NCBI GenBank assembly: GCA_963677355.2
Contig: CAXXXQ010000002.1
Location: 248,001-312,000 of the forward strand
DNA: 64,000 bases
Source: Thiomicrorhabdus sp963677355
Lineage (GTDB): Bacteria > Pseudomonadota > Gammaproteobacteria > Thiomicrospirales > Thiomicrospiraceae
Reading direction: 5' to 3'
The notes below the pieces were generated by a model. It saw only the letters and a list, made by a program, of their open reading frames with translations, was not told the origin of the DNA and ran no database searches. Shown piece by piece: positions 36,319-44,813 of the stretch. Made by a program: the position numbers and the translations under genes. The stretch's first letter is position 1, and every line of letters begins with the position of its first letter.

Positions 36319-37131
36319 TTAATCATCTTTTGTTATATGTGAAATTTCATCGGCAATAAATTCATTAACAGATTTAGATTCGATTCCAAATAAATAGCGA
36401 GGATGGCCTTTGAAAAGGAAATAAGGTTTTGTTTCTTGAATGTAACGAATTTGTTCAAAATCTTCTTCATTTAGAAATATTGAGACTGTACTACCTCCAG
36501 CACGTTTGATTGCAACAATATTGCTTGAAGGATACATCTTATAAACAAAACCTTTGATTTCTTGGTATGTGCCTAAAAAATATTCATTTTTTAGACTTGA
36601 AAGATAATCTTTTGATTCATTGTTAAATGCAGCGACTGTTTCTTTCCCTAGAAGAGGGGAACCAATAGAAATAGCCTCTACTCCACCAGATGCATCTACT
36701 CGATTAACAATTTTTGATAATTCTGAATGTAAGGAGCCAATAAAAATTTTCTTGTTATTGTCTTTTTCTTTATGAATTGTGTCTAAGACTTTGCCTGTGT
36801 AATATCCTACCATTCCAGACAAAACATATTGCGTTAGAGTGACTAAGTATTGAAGTGTATCAGGGTCGGTAAGAACAGGTACTAACGCAAAAGCGTCTGA
36901 TTTTCTTTTTCGTTCACCTATTTGAAGTGAAATCTGTTCTCTTTCGTTCTTATTTGGGTATGCTCCTTTTATTAAACGATCATTTTGAGACAGGTAAGCT
37001 TTGTTGTATATTCTTTGAATTGCTAACAAACTATTACCTAAATCATAGATGTTTACACCTCTTTGATCAAAACCTTCACCTATAAAACGCAGTGTAATCA
37101 AAGAATTTTCATACTTATCTTGTTTTCTCAC
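36319..37131 (-). CDS. conserved-looking hypothetical protein with a hydrophobic segment
   Basis: I do not recognise this family with certainty. I chose the GTG at 37131 (270 residues) because a GGAGA Shine-Dalgarno sits 5 bases before it; a TTG at 37158, directly after the TAA of the upstream gene, would give 279. The N-terminal part (LRFIGEGFDQRGVNIYDLGN, LAIQRIYNKAYL) looks ordered and is followed by a basic GERKRKSDAFALVPVLTDPD stretch. A hydrophobic helix (LVTLTQYVLSGMVGYYTG) is at about residues 95-112. It is the second gene of the four-gene cassette. Confidence 0.7.
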   Translation of the reverse strand: MRKQDKYENSLITLRFIGEGFDQRGVNIYDLGNSLLAIQRIYNKAYLSQNDRLIKGAYPNKNEREQISLQIGERKRKSDAFALVPVLTDPDTLQYLVTLTQYVLSGMVGYYTGKVLDTIHKEKDNNKKIFIGSLHSELSKIVNRVDASGGVEAISIGSPLLGKETVAAFNNESKDYLSSLKNEYFLGTYQEIKGFVYKMYPSSNIVAIKRAGGSTVSIFLNEEDFEQIRYIQETKPYFLFKGHPRYLFGIESKSVNEFIADEISHITKDD

Positions 37132-37158
37132 ATAGTTCTCCAGCGCAATCTGATTCAA

Positions 37159-38049
37159 TTAATTTCTGTTTATTACTTCATTTATTGCTCTATGCCAACG
37201 ACTATTATGTATAAGACGTTCTTCGTGTAGATTTGATTGAAGAATTTCATACTTACTTAAATGTGAGATTGGCTCCCATTCATTTCTAAATACATATGTA
37301 GCGTTGCCAGTATTAGGACTTTCAAAGACATATCGATTGCGATCTGTAAATCCAAATACAACGTAGTCTTTAAACCCTCCTATTCCAACGGCTATAAAAT
37401 CAGGATTATGGCGAGTTATACTTTTGATTCTTTTAATCGCTGTAGCCTTATCAGATTCAGATAAGTTATTAAGGTAGTTTTCTAAAGCTTGACTAGCTTG
37501 TTCAAACGGATATTGCCCCTGAGGTAAGATTTTCCAATTTATTTTTTTTATTTGGATTGGTTCTTGTAAATCTGGACGAACTATCTCAAAGCTCGGGAAT
37601 AGCTCTAAAAATATATTTAGCAAATTTACAATGTCTTGTTCAGTTTCATTATTTTTGATAATTCTTGAAGCCCCAACCAAGCTATCTTTATTATTCATTA
37701 TGGTAATGAATTCTTCTGGTGGTTTTATTAATTCACGAGGATATGCTTGGTAATCTCTGAATTGTACGCCATGATGTTCATGTCCATGCCAGTCTTTCCA
37801 CGAGGTATTAACCATTCTAGATCTTGGTTCCATGGGTAGATCTTTTCTGATGATTTCTTTACCACGCGCATTGAATTCCGTCGATTTTCCTACAATGGAA
37901 GGTAAAATCGAATCTCCTTCCGATGGTAAGTTTTCAAACCCCATTCTTTTAGAAAGTTGTTCATTTAATTGGGGGCTAATTAGTCGAAATTCAGGAAGGC
38001 GCTCTATAAGTTTTCTATATACAGAAAGAGTTCGGAGTTGTTTGGGCAT
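37159..38049 (-). CDS. hypothetical protein, first gene of the island cassette
   Basis: A 296-residue soluble protein I cannot assign. The N-terminal half is polar with a His-rich patch (WKDWHGHEHHGVQFRDYQAY); the C-terminal part, about residues 205-290, looks like a compact alpha/beta domain (FIAVGIGGFKDYVVFGFTDR, ATYVFRNEWEPISHLSKYEI) ending in helices. No catalytic motif is evident. The gene is AT-rich compared with the metabolic genes around the island. It starts with ATG at 38049 and its stop touches the alternative TTG start of the next gene. Confidence 0.7.
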   Translation of the reverse strand: MPKQLRTLSVYRKLIERLPEFRLISPQLNEQLSKRMGFENLPSEGDSILPSIVGKSTEFNARGKEIIRKDLPMEPRSRMVNTSWKDWHGHEHHGVQFRDYQAYPRELIKPPEEFITIMNNKDSLVGASRIIKNNETEQDIVNLLNIFLELFPSFEIVRPDLQEPIQIKKINWKILPQGQYPFEQASQALENYLNNLSESDKATAIKRIKSITRHNPDFIAVGIGGFKDYVVFGFTDRNRYVFESPNTGNATYVFRNEWEPISHLSKYEILQSNLHEERLIHNSRWHRAINEVINRN

Positions 38050-38086
38050 TTTCTTTAATCACCATTTAATTCGCTAGAATATAGAT

Positions 38087-38114
38087 AGAATACACAAGGT
38101 GAAGAAAAATGTAA
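38087..38114 (-). promoter_or_regulatory. possible promoter of the island cassette
   Basis: On the minus strand TTACAT and TATTCT are separated by 16 bases and lie 38 bases before the start of the 296-residue gene. The match is moderate in AT-rich sequence. Confidence 0.3.
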
Positions 38115-38168
38115 GTAAAAGTTTGTATGTTTGTTTTGTGGTTAGGGTGTTTCTATGTCGGATTAGGA

Positions 38169-38251
38169 AAAAAGGAGGCAGCTTAGAATCAAATTGCAAG
38201 TGCAACACTAACTTGGATAATGACTCTCATGAAAGAATAAAAAGGGGTCAG
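38169..38251. repeat. nested fragments of the IS30 left end
   Basis: Bases 38169-38236 repeat the left end of the adjacent IS (38255-38322) with a period of 86 and only a few mismatches. They include the start of the transposase frame, which here reads Met-Thr-Leu-Met-Lys-Glu-stop. A second, 13-base tip (aaaaaggggtcag) at 38239-38251 repeats the outermost end again. They look like remnants of earlier insertions at the same site. Confidence 0.85.
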
Positions 38252-38254
38252 TGT

Positions 38255-39361
38255 AAAAAGGGGTCAGCTTAGAATCAAATTGCAAGTGCAACACTAACTT
38301 GGATAATGATTCTCATGAAAGAGTATATACACTTAAGTCCCGAAGAAAGAGCGTCAATTATGTTGATGTTAGATCAACAATATAGCCTTCGTAAAATTGG
38401 GAAAATTCTCCAGCGTAGCCCTTCTACCATTTCACGAGAACTTAGGCGACAAACTACCAAACCTAAAGCCTATAATGCAACTAGAGCGACTAAGCAATAC
38501 CTAAAGAATCGACAGCGTTGTAAACGCGCCAAAAAGCTCGCAACGCATTCAGAATTATGCGATATTGTTGAGCGTCATTTAGTCCTCAATAAATGGTCTC
38601 CAGAACAAATCTCAGCCTATTTAAAACAAAGCTATCCAAACGATTTAAACATGCAAGTATCTCCAGAAACGATTTATGCTCATATCTATGCGCAACCCAA
38701 AGGTGAACTTAAAAAGTTACTGGTTCAATCGCTGCGTAGAAGCAAGTCTAAGCGTGGACCACGCGGCAGTAAGGATAGTTGCTATAGCAGTCTAAAAATC
38801 ACAGAAGAACAACGGCTTATGAATCGACCTGAAGAAATAAACTCCCGAGAAGTTGCGGGACATTGGGAAGGCGATTTAGTTATTGGAGCTATGAATAAAT
38901 CCTGCGTTGGTACGCTCGTCGAGCGCAAAACTGGGTTTGTTATTTTAAGCAAGATGGAGAACAAATCCGCTGAAAAAGTCCGTGAAGGTTTTGAAAAAAG
39001 CATGAAAACTCTACAGGATTTTTTGAGGCTATCGCTAACCTATGACCGTGGGGCTGAAATGGCCGAACATGTCATGATGTCAAAAAACTTAAAAATGGAC
39101 GTATATTTTGCAGACCCTCATGCCCCTTGGCAAAGAGGAACCAGCGAAAATACGAATGGGCTGATTCGTCAATTCTTGCCTAAAGGTGAGGATTTATCAC
39201 AATATACCCAATCCGAATTAGACTACGTTGCTTACCTGCTTAATAATCGACCAAGGAAAAGATATGATTTTAGAAGCCCGCAAGAAATGATGGAGCTTGA
39301 AAGTCCGAGCGGATTATTCAGTGTTGCACTTGACTCTTGAATCCAAGCAGTACCCTTTTGG
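38255..39361. mobile_element. IS30-family insertion sequence
   Basis: The element is about 1.1 kb. Its left end (38255-38294) and right end (39322-39361) are imperfect 40-bp inverted repeats with 31 matching positions, including aagtgcaacac/gtgttgcactt and the tips aaaaggg/ccctttt. It holds a single intact IS30-type transposase gene. Target duplications are not obvious, in part because the left side is flanked by nested end fragments. Confidence 0.88.
38306..39340 (+). CDS. IS30-family transposase
   Basis: A 344-residue DDE transposase. The N-terminal helix-turn-helix region (YIHLSPEERASIMLMLDQQY, LRKIGKILQRSPSTISREL) binds the ends. The catalytic core shows the three acidic residues in HWEGDLVIGAM, LTYDRGAEMAEH and GTSENTNGLIRQFLPKG, the last typical of IS30. 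The frame is full length, so the element may be active. An ATG three codons downstream (38315) is an alternative start. Confidence 0.96.
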   Translation: MILMKEYIHLSPEERASIMLMLDQQYSLRKIGKILQRSPSTISRELRRQTTKPKAYNATRATKQYLKNRQRCKRAKKLATHSELCDIVERHLVLNKWSPEQISAYLKQSYPNDLNMQVSPETIYAHIYAQPKGELKKLLVQSLRRSKSKRGPRGSKDSCYSSLKITEEQRLMNRPEEINSREVAGHWEGDLVIGAMNKSCVGTLVERKTGFVILSKMENKSAEKVREGFEKSMKTLQDFLRLSLTYDRGAEMAEHVMMSKNLKMDVYFADPHAPWQRGTSENTNGLIRQFLPKGEDLSQYTQSELDYVAYLLNNRPRKRYDFRSPQEMMELESPSGLFSVALDS

Positions 39362-39421
39362 GCAGAGAACTTCATTTTTTCTATTTTCAATGAACGCTTC
39401 TAAGTTTTATGTGATTAGGAC

Positions 39422-40450
39422 TTAAAACTTATAGCCAATCGAGATGGTGCCAAAGACGTGTGTGGGTTCGTCGTCGTCAAATTCTTTTGAGCGCATATTT
39501 AACGTGTAAGAAACGCGGATACGGTCATAGGTGACGGCAAGACCGGCATTGGCATCAAATACGAAGTTATAACGGTCTATGGATGGGGAATCCGTAAAAG
39601 TATTGCCGTCTAAAAAGATATTACGGCCAACCGCTCGGCCATCGACACCGGCAAAAAGCATCCAGCTCCATTTATCTCCAAAAGTGGCAAAGGCTCCGTT
39701 ACCGGGAATGGCCGGACGAACTCTTAAGGGAAGCGATTGCCATTTACCTTGTTTAGGCAGCAACTGCATAGTCAACCCGGTATTCATGTAGGTATAGATA
39801 TTTCCCAAGGTCGTGCCGAGATGAGGCATGACACGGAAATAATATTTATCGTTGAGGGTGCCAGTATAAGTATTCGGCCAACGGCGCTCCCAGGAGATGA
39901 TTAAACCTAATTCATTATTGAGCTGACTGTCCCAACCTTTAGGGTCGTCCGAGTTGATTAAAGTATGAAAATTGCGTTGTACCTCTTTACCCAATGCAAC
40001 AGGGCCAATCACGCCTAGCGTCAATTCCAGATCGTCAATATGGTTACCGGTAATACTGGTGATACCGGCAGAAGCATAGAGAAACGCGGCATAAGGTCTG
40101 TCTTCAGGGTCAGGGGTAATGTTTTCGATTTCTTCCGGTGTATAGAGATTATGCCCAACCGAATAGTAAGTTGAGGTAGTTTTGTTAACTTCAAAGGTGG
40201 GAATATAGCGTGCCAGCCATTTAGAAAGTTCCGGAAGTTCGGTATTAATATCAAAATAAGTAACGCGTAGTCCATTGGTGTAATTTTGATCTGTACCGCC
40301 ACCAAAAAAGTCATTTTCAACGGTTAATGTCAGAAATTTTTCGCCTTTGCTTTTGATCGCTTCAATTGGAATGCTCTCTTCCAGCGTGGCGGCATTGGCT
40401 TGCAGTGCAAATAAGCTCAGTGTTGCGATAGACAATAATCTTTTTTTCAT
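39422..40450 (-). CDS. LpxR-like (DUF2219) outer-membrane lipid A deacylase
   Basis: A 342-residue precursor with a signal peptide (residues 1-20, ending ANA) and an outer-membrane beta-barrel that finishes in aromatic-terminated strands (ISIGYKF, C-terminal Phe). Family signatures are VENDFFGGGTDQNYTNGLRV near residue 47, with the active-site Asn/Asp region, and DPEDRPYAAFLYASAG. LpxR removes the 3'-acyloxyacyl group of lipid A. The catalytic Ser/His were not individually verified, so enzymatic activity is inferred. It is divergent from the RubisCO operon, sharing its long upstream region. Confidence 0.85.
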   Translation of the reverse strand: MKKRLLSIATLSLFALQANAATLEESIPIEAIKSKGEKFLTLTVENDFFGGGTDQNYTNGLRVTYFDINTELPELSKWLARYIPTFEVNKTTSTYYSVGHNLYTPEEIENITPDPEDRPYAAFLYASAGITSITGNHIDDLELTLGVIGPVALGKEVQRNFHTLINSDDPKGWDSQLNNELGLIISWERRWPNTYTGTLNDKYYFRVMPHLGTTLGNIYTYMNTGLTMQLLPKQGKWQSLPLRVRPAIPGNGAFATFGDKWSWMLFAGVDGRAVGRNIFLDGNTFTDSPSIDRYNFVFDANAGLAVTYDRIRVSYTLNMRSKEFDDDEPTHVFGTISIGYKF

Positions 40451-40662
40451 ATTAACTCAATGAGACGATGAATTTGTATTGTTAGATTGTAACGGTTTTA
40501 TTTGACAATTTATTGATCGTTAAAAAAACGGTTGTTAAAACAAGACGAATTAGCAAGTTTGTATTAGTAGAACAATATTTCCGAATCACCTGTAGCCTTT
40601 TTTGAACTCAAATTTCACACTTCGAATTCGATCCAAATCACAATTTTTTATCCTTTCAAATG

Positions 40663-40695
40663 CAAAAAAATGAATTTTTTCAGTTCATTTTTTTG
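40663..40695. promoter_or_regulatory. perfect 12-bp inverted repeat upstream of cbbL
   Basis: The arms caaaaaaatgaa and ttcatttttttg are exact reverse complements separated by nine bases. The arms contain almost no GC, so a stable transcription terminator is unlikely, and a protein-binding site is possible. Confidence 0.5.
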
Positions 40696-40712
40696 TTTTC
40701 CTGTACGGATTC

Positions 40713-40739
40713 TATACATAAGTTTGTCAATTATGTATA
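40713..40739. promoter_or_regulatory. perfect 9-bp inverted repeat, candidate CbbR operator
   Basis: The arms tatacataa and ttatgtata are exact reverse complements around a nine-base spacer. The size and AT-rich dyad form are typical of LysR-type operators. The half-site ttatgtat recurs upstream of cbbR at 52226-52233, which supports CbbR binding, but this remains inference. Confidence 0.5.
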
Positions 40740-40917
40740 TGTTTATCTTGTTGAATTTATTAGGTAATTAGGTTTTCCATAAATTCCAGTCAATGTTCAT
40801 ATATTGAAAATCCTCTATCTTTCCTATCGTTTCTTTCAATTAGTCAATATGAGTGCGTTTTTCTAACATGGGCCTCGAGTTTTGAATTAACTCCCTAACT
40901 CGAAAGGAGAATTAACT

Positions 40918-42333
40918 ATGGCAAGTAAAACGTTTGATGCTGGTGTACAGGATTACCAGCTGACTTATTGGACTCCGGACTACACTCCGTTAGAAACTGA
41001 CTTACTCGCTTGTTTCAAAGTGGTGCCTCAGGAAGGTGTTCCGCGTGAAGAAGCCGCTGCCGCTGTTGCAGCCGAGAGTTCGACAGGAACATGGACCACC
41101 GTTTGGACGGACCTTTTGACTGATATGGAATATTACAAAGGTCGCGCATACAGAATCGAAGATGTTCCAGGCGATAAAAATGCATTTTACGCGTTTATCG
41201 CATACCCGTTAGACCTTTTTGAAGAAGGTTCGGTGGTTAACGTTCTGACCTCTTTGGTAGGTAACGTATTCGGATTTAAAGCAGTACGTTCATTGCGTTT
41301 GGAAGATATTCGCTTCCCGATCGCGTTCATTAAAACTTGTGGTGGACCACCATCAGGTATCCAGGTTGAGCGTGACAAATTGAACAAATACGGTCGTCCG
41401 ATGTTGGGTTGTACTATCAAGCCAAAACTGGGTCTATCGGCTAAAAACTACGGTCGTGCGGTATATGAGTGTCTTCGTGGTGGTCTTGATTTGACCAAAG
41501 ATGACGAAAACATCAACTCGCAGCCGTTCCAACGCTGGCAGAACCGTTTTGAGTTCGTTGCCGAAGCCGTTGATAAGGCGACGATGGAAACCGGTGAGCG
41601 TAAAGGTCACTACCTGAACGTAACGGCAGGATCGGTTGAAGAGATGATGAAACGTGCAGAGTTCGCTAAAGAACTAGGCCAGCCAATCATCATGCATGAC
41701 TTCCTGACAGCAGGTTTCACAGCGAATACAACCTTAGCAAACTGGTGTCGTGATAACGGAATGTTGTTACACATTCACCGTGCGATGCACGCCGTAATCG
41801 ACCGTAACCCGAACCACGGTATTCACTTCCGCGTTCTGGCTAAGTGTCTACGTTTGTCAGGTGGTGACCACCTACATACCGGTACGGTTGTTGGTAAGTT
41901 GGAAGGGGACCGTGCGTCTACGCTTGGTTTCGTTGATCAACTTCGTGAATCGTTTGTACCTGAAGATCGCTCTCGTGGTGTTTTCTTCGACCAAGACTGG
42001 GGATCAATGCCAGGTGTTATGGCGGTTGCTTCCGGTGGTATCCACGTTTGGCACATGCCGGCACTGGTTAACATCTTTGGTGATGATTCGGTACTTCAGT
42101 TCGGTGGTGGTACTCAGGGTCACCCAGGCGGTAACGCAGCGGGTGCCGCGGCTAACCGTGTTGCTCTAGAAGCTTGTGTTAAAGCGCGTAACGAAGGTCG
42201 AGATCTGGAAAGAGAAGGTGGAGACATCTTGAGAGATGCAGCTCGCGGAAGCAAAGAGCTTGCAGTCGCTTTGGAAACTTGGAAAGAGATCAAGTTTGAA
42301 TTCGATACCGTTGACAAGTTGGATGTGGGTTAA
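40918..42333 (+). CDS. cbbL: ribulose-bisphosphate carboxylase large subunit, form IA
   Basis: A 471-residue RubisCO large chain that fixes CO2 onto ribulose-1,5-bisphosphate. Active-site elements are intact: TIKPKLGLSAKNYGRA, the carbamylated-lysine segment GGLDLTKDDENINSQ, HRAMHAVIDR, and the phosphate-binding GGGTQGHPGGNAAG. The direct link to csoS2 and shell genes shows that this is the carboxysomal form IA enzyme, targeted by CsoS2. It follows a good aaaggag Shine-Dalgarno. Confidence 0.98.
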   Translation: MASKTFDAGVQDYQLTYWTPDYTPLETDLLACFKVVPQEGVPREEAAAAVAAESSTGTWTTVWTDLLTDMEYYKGRAYRIEDVPGDKNAFYAFIAYPLDLFEEGSVVNVLTSLVGNVFGFKAVRSLRLEDIRFPIAFIKTCGGPPSGIQVERDKLNKYGRPMLGCTIKPKLGLSAKNYGRAVYECLRGGLDLTKDDENINSQPFQRWQNRFEFVAEAVDKATMETGERKGHYLNVTAGSVEEMMKRAEFAKELGQPIIMHDFLTAGFTANTTLANWCRDNGMLLHIHRAMHAVIDRNPNHGIHFRVLAKCLRLSGGDHLHTGTVVGKLEGDRASTLGFVDQLRESFVPEDRSRGVFFDQDWGSMPGVMAVASGGIHVWHMPALVNIFGDDSVLQFGGGTQGHPGGNAAGAAANRVALEACVKARNEGRDLEREGGDILRDAARGSKELAVALETWKEIKFEFDTVDKLDVG

Positions 42334-42379
42334 ACCATACCGTATTTGAATAAATCCTATTGAAAACAAGGAGAAGAAG

Positions 42380-42721
42380 ATGTCAATGCAAACAGATGAT
42401 TACCGCACACAGTATACGTTGGAAACCTTTTCGTTTCTTCCAGAACTGAACAGCGATGAAGTCTACGATCAAATTGTTTACATCATCAATCAAGGCTGGA
42501 CACCAGCGTTGGAACATGAAGAGCCAAGCAAAGCCTCGGCTCATTACTGGGGTATGTGGAAGCTACCGTTGTTTGGTACTCGTGATCCAAACGAAGTCTT
42601 GGCTGAATTGGATGCGTGTCGTCAAGCTTACCCAAATCACTTGATTCGTTTGATCGGGTATGACAACTACACCCAGTGTCAGGGACACAACTTCGTAGTT
42701 TACCGTCCTCGCGGAATGTAA
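42380..42721 (+). CDS. cbbS: ribulose-bisphosphate carboxylase small subunit
   Basis: A 113-residue small chain that caps the L8 core. Signatures are TLETFSFLPELNSDEVYDQI, the conserved ASAHYWGMWKLPLFG and NHLIRLIGYDN. It lies 46 bases after cbbL with its own strong Shine-Dalgarno (aaggagaaga), suiting high expression. Confidence 0.98.
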   Translation: MSMQTDDYRTQYTLETFSFLPELNSDEVYDQIVYIINQGWTPALEHEEPSKASAHYWGMWKLPLFGTRDPNEVLAELDACRQAYPNHLIRLIGYDNYTQCQGHNFVVYRPRGM

Positions 42722-42774
42722 TTCGCCAGGTAAGCAAACGAACTAACGAGTGATTAAACACAGGAGGCTTTAGC

Positions 42775-44763
42775 ATGACTACAAATAATGCTCAAAGCGG
42801 TCGAGCCGCAGCCATAGCACGCCGTAAGGCGTTGGTAAACGGAAAGAAAGGGCAAGCGTCAGCAACACCGGCGCAAACCCGATCTAAGCCGGAACCGGAA
42901 GTTGTGGTTGAAGCAACACCAGCTGCTTCCGAGCCGTCTCGTCCTCGTCGCCAAGTTAAACCTGCTGCTGCAGCGCCAGTCGCTTCTGCAGCCGGTCGTG
43001 AAGCGGCGAAACAGAAAAGACAGCAACAGAAGAATGGTAAAAGCCAGACAGATGCGGCCAAATCGGTACCGCATCCAAAGGCAAAAGCCAAGCAAAAGCC
43101 TGAAGAACCGATTGCTGCTAAACGTGAAAGCAAAACGGAAAAGCCAGCTCGTCGAGCCGAGCGCCGTACTGCGATCAAACCGGATGGTATTAAGCAGCAA
43201 AGTGGACGCCTACAGTCTAAAGCTTATCGACAGGCACAAGCCAAAGGTAAGGTTGGACAGGAAGCGTTCAAATCCAAAGGAGGCAGTCAATCCGGCGTAA
43301 AAGCAAAACTGGCAAACCCAGATGCTTCAACGCGTGAAATTGCCAAGCAAGTTCGTGCTGAGCGTTGTTCGCGAGGTCAAACTTGCACTAGCGGTTCTTC
43401 TCGTCCGATCCGTCCGCCTAGAAACAGTGAAGCGCCGCAAAAAGTGGGTGAATCCAACACTTTAAGTGGTCAAGCGGTTTCAGGAACGCAGATTGGGCAA
43501 GGTGAGAAAAAATTAATCGGTGCAGAAACAGGCGCTTGTCAGTTAGTCAGTGGTACCGAGTATTTAGGTGCGGAAGAGTTCTCCAAGCATTGCGATACTC
43601 AACCCAAGGCACAACCTGCCAAAGTAACGCAAACACAGACCTCGCGTGGGCAAGTAGTGAGCGGAACGGAAGTAGGGCGTGCTGAAAAAATGACCGGCAA
43701 TGAACCGGGTACCTGTTCAGCAGTGACCGGGACAGATTATCTGCCTGCGGATCAAAGCCAAATGTACTGCGGTACGACGCCAGCTAAGGCGAAACAGAAC
43801 GGTTTTTCCGTGATGTCTCAGCCCGCGCAGCAAAGTGGTAACAAGATTACCGGTGGAGATAGTCGCAAATCTCAATCCACCACAATCAAGCCGTCTTTGC
43901 CTGCCGAGCAGCCAATGGCCGGGCCTCGTAAAGTAATGCCTTCGCAAACGGCCATGGGTAATACCACCACCGGCACACAGGTGGGTCGTCTAGAAGACGT
44001 TACCGGTACAGAAAAAGGCGCTTGTAAAGCGGTTTCCGGAACCGGATACCAAAGTGCAGAAGAAGCACAGGCGTGTGATACGCCAATGCCGAAACCTGCA
44101 GCCAAGGTAACGGCATCCGGAACCGGCGGTGGTCAGAAGGTTACGGGTGACCGCAGTGGTTCTTTTACCGAAGCGACAGGCTCTGAAGCAGGAGTTTGTC
44201 AAGCGGTTACTGGAACACCTTACATGGCAGCCGAACAGGCGAGCGCTTGCGGGACTCAGCAACAAACTGAAATCCAGCAACGCCAACGTCAAGGCGCGAA
44301 CCCTTCAATTTCAGGGGTTCAGCCAGGACCGCAAGGGTTGACCGGCGCACAGAAAGGTGCCTGCGAATTAGTGACGGGTACACATTATCAAGGTGGTGAT
44401 CAAACTGCCATGGTATGTGACTCCAGCCATGCAGCAGCACCGGGTGAATCGGATTTTCCTCAAGCGCTTACGGCCACCGCGGCAGCATCCGCTGCAACGG
44501 TTGAACCGACGCCACAGCCAATGGCTGCCGCCTCTGTCATTACCGGAGACGGATGGGATCGAGGTTCGAAGGTCACCGGTACGGACGGTCCTTGGGCCGC
44601 TCAACGAAATGCTTCTATCCGCGGCGCGAGCGGGCAGGCTCCAATGGGTGCCAGCCAGTTCAGACCGGGTGATAAAGATATTCCGATGAGCCCGATTACC
44701 GGTTCTTCAGGCAATACCGATTCGGGGGCGAAAGTCACCTTGTCGGGCGGCGCTAGAGCGTAA
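42775..44763 (+). CDS. csoS2: carboxysome assembly scaffold CsoS2
   Basis: A 662-residue, largely disordered, basic scaffold that binds RubisCO and the shell. The N-terminal region has about four Arg/Lys-rich repeats (SGRAAAIARRKALVNGKKG, AAGREAAKQKRQQQKNGKS and related), which bind RubisCO. The middle has about four repeats with paired Cys and V(S/T)GT motifs (residues about 220-490). The C-terminal region ends in ITGSSGNTDSGAKVTLSGGA, which anchors the shell. It is clearly shorter than the Halothiobacillus protein of about 870 residues, with fewer middle repeats. I did not find a convincing programmed frameshift site. Confidence 0.96.
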   Translation: MTTNNAQSGRAAAIARRKALVNGKKGQASATPAQTRSKPEPEVVVEATPAASEPSRPRRQVKPAAAAPVASAAGREAAKQKRQQQKNGKSQTDAAKSVPHPKAKAKQKPEEPIAAKRESKTEKPARRAERRTAIKPDGIKQQSGRLQSKAYRQAQAKGKVGQEAFKSKGGSQSGVKAKLANPDASTREIAKQVRAERCSRGQTCTSGSSRPIRPPRNSEAPQKVGESNTLSGQAVSGTQIGQGEKKLIGAETGACQLVSGTEYLGAEEFSKHCDTQPKAQPAKVTQTQTSRGQVVSGTEVGRAEKMTGNEPGTCSAVTGTDYLPADQSQMYCGTTPAKAKQNGFSVMSQPAQQSGNKITGGDSRKSQSTTIKPSLPAEQPMAGPRKVMPSQTAMGNTTTGTQVGRLEDVTGTEKGACKAVSGTGYQSAEEAQACDTPMPKPAAKVTASGTGGGQKVTGDRSGSFTEATGSEAGVCQAVTGTPYMAAEQASACGTQQQTEIQQRQRQGANPSISGVQPGPQGLTGAQKGACELVTGTHYQGGDQTAMVCDSSHAAAPGESDFPQALTATAAASAATVEPTPQPMAAASVITGDGWDRGSKVTGTDGPWAAQRNASIRGASGQAPMGASQFRPGDKDIPMSPITGSSGNTDSGAKVTLSGGARA

Positions 44764-44813
44764 AGCTTGAAACGCTTTGTTTAAAGAAATTTGTAACTAA
44801 GAGTTGAGTATTG

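Larger units (their letters stand above)
40451..40917. promoter_or_regulatory. intergenic control region of the carboxysome operon and the LpxR-like gene
   Basis: These 467 bases contain no gene. They are AT-rich and hold a palindrome tcgaattcga at 40622-40631, two perfect inverted repeats (listed separately) and, nearer cbbL, an attgaaa/tttcaat pair at 40803-40840. No single sigma-70 promoter stands out. The cbbL start is preceded by an aaaggag Shine-Dalgarno. Confidence 0.6.

Noticed and set aside
35292..39421. Prophage or complete integrative element at tRNA-fMet
   Set aside because: No integrase, capsid, replication or conjugation gene is present, and I found no repeat of the tRNA 3' end at the far side. 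The region is called accessory only.
42792..44604. Long open frames on the minus strand and in other frames across csoS2
   Set aside because: They arise from the GC-biased, repetitive codons of csoS2 and contain low-complexity Cys/Arg/Phe-rich sequence without Shine-Dalgarno sites.
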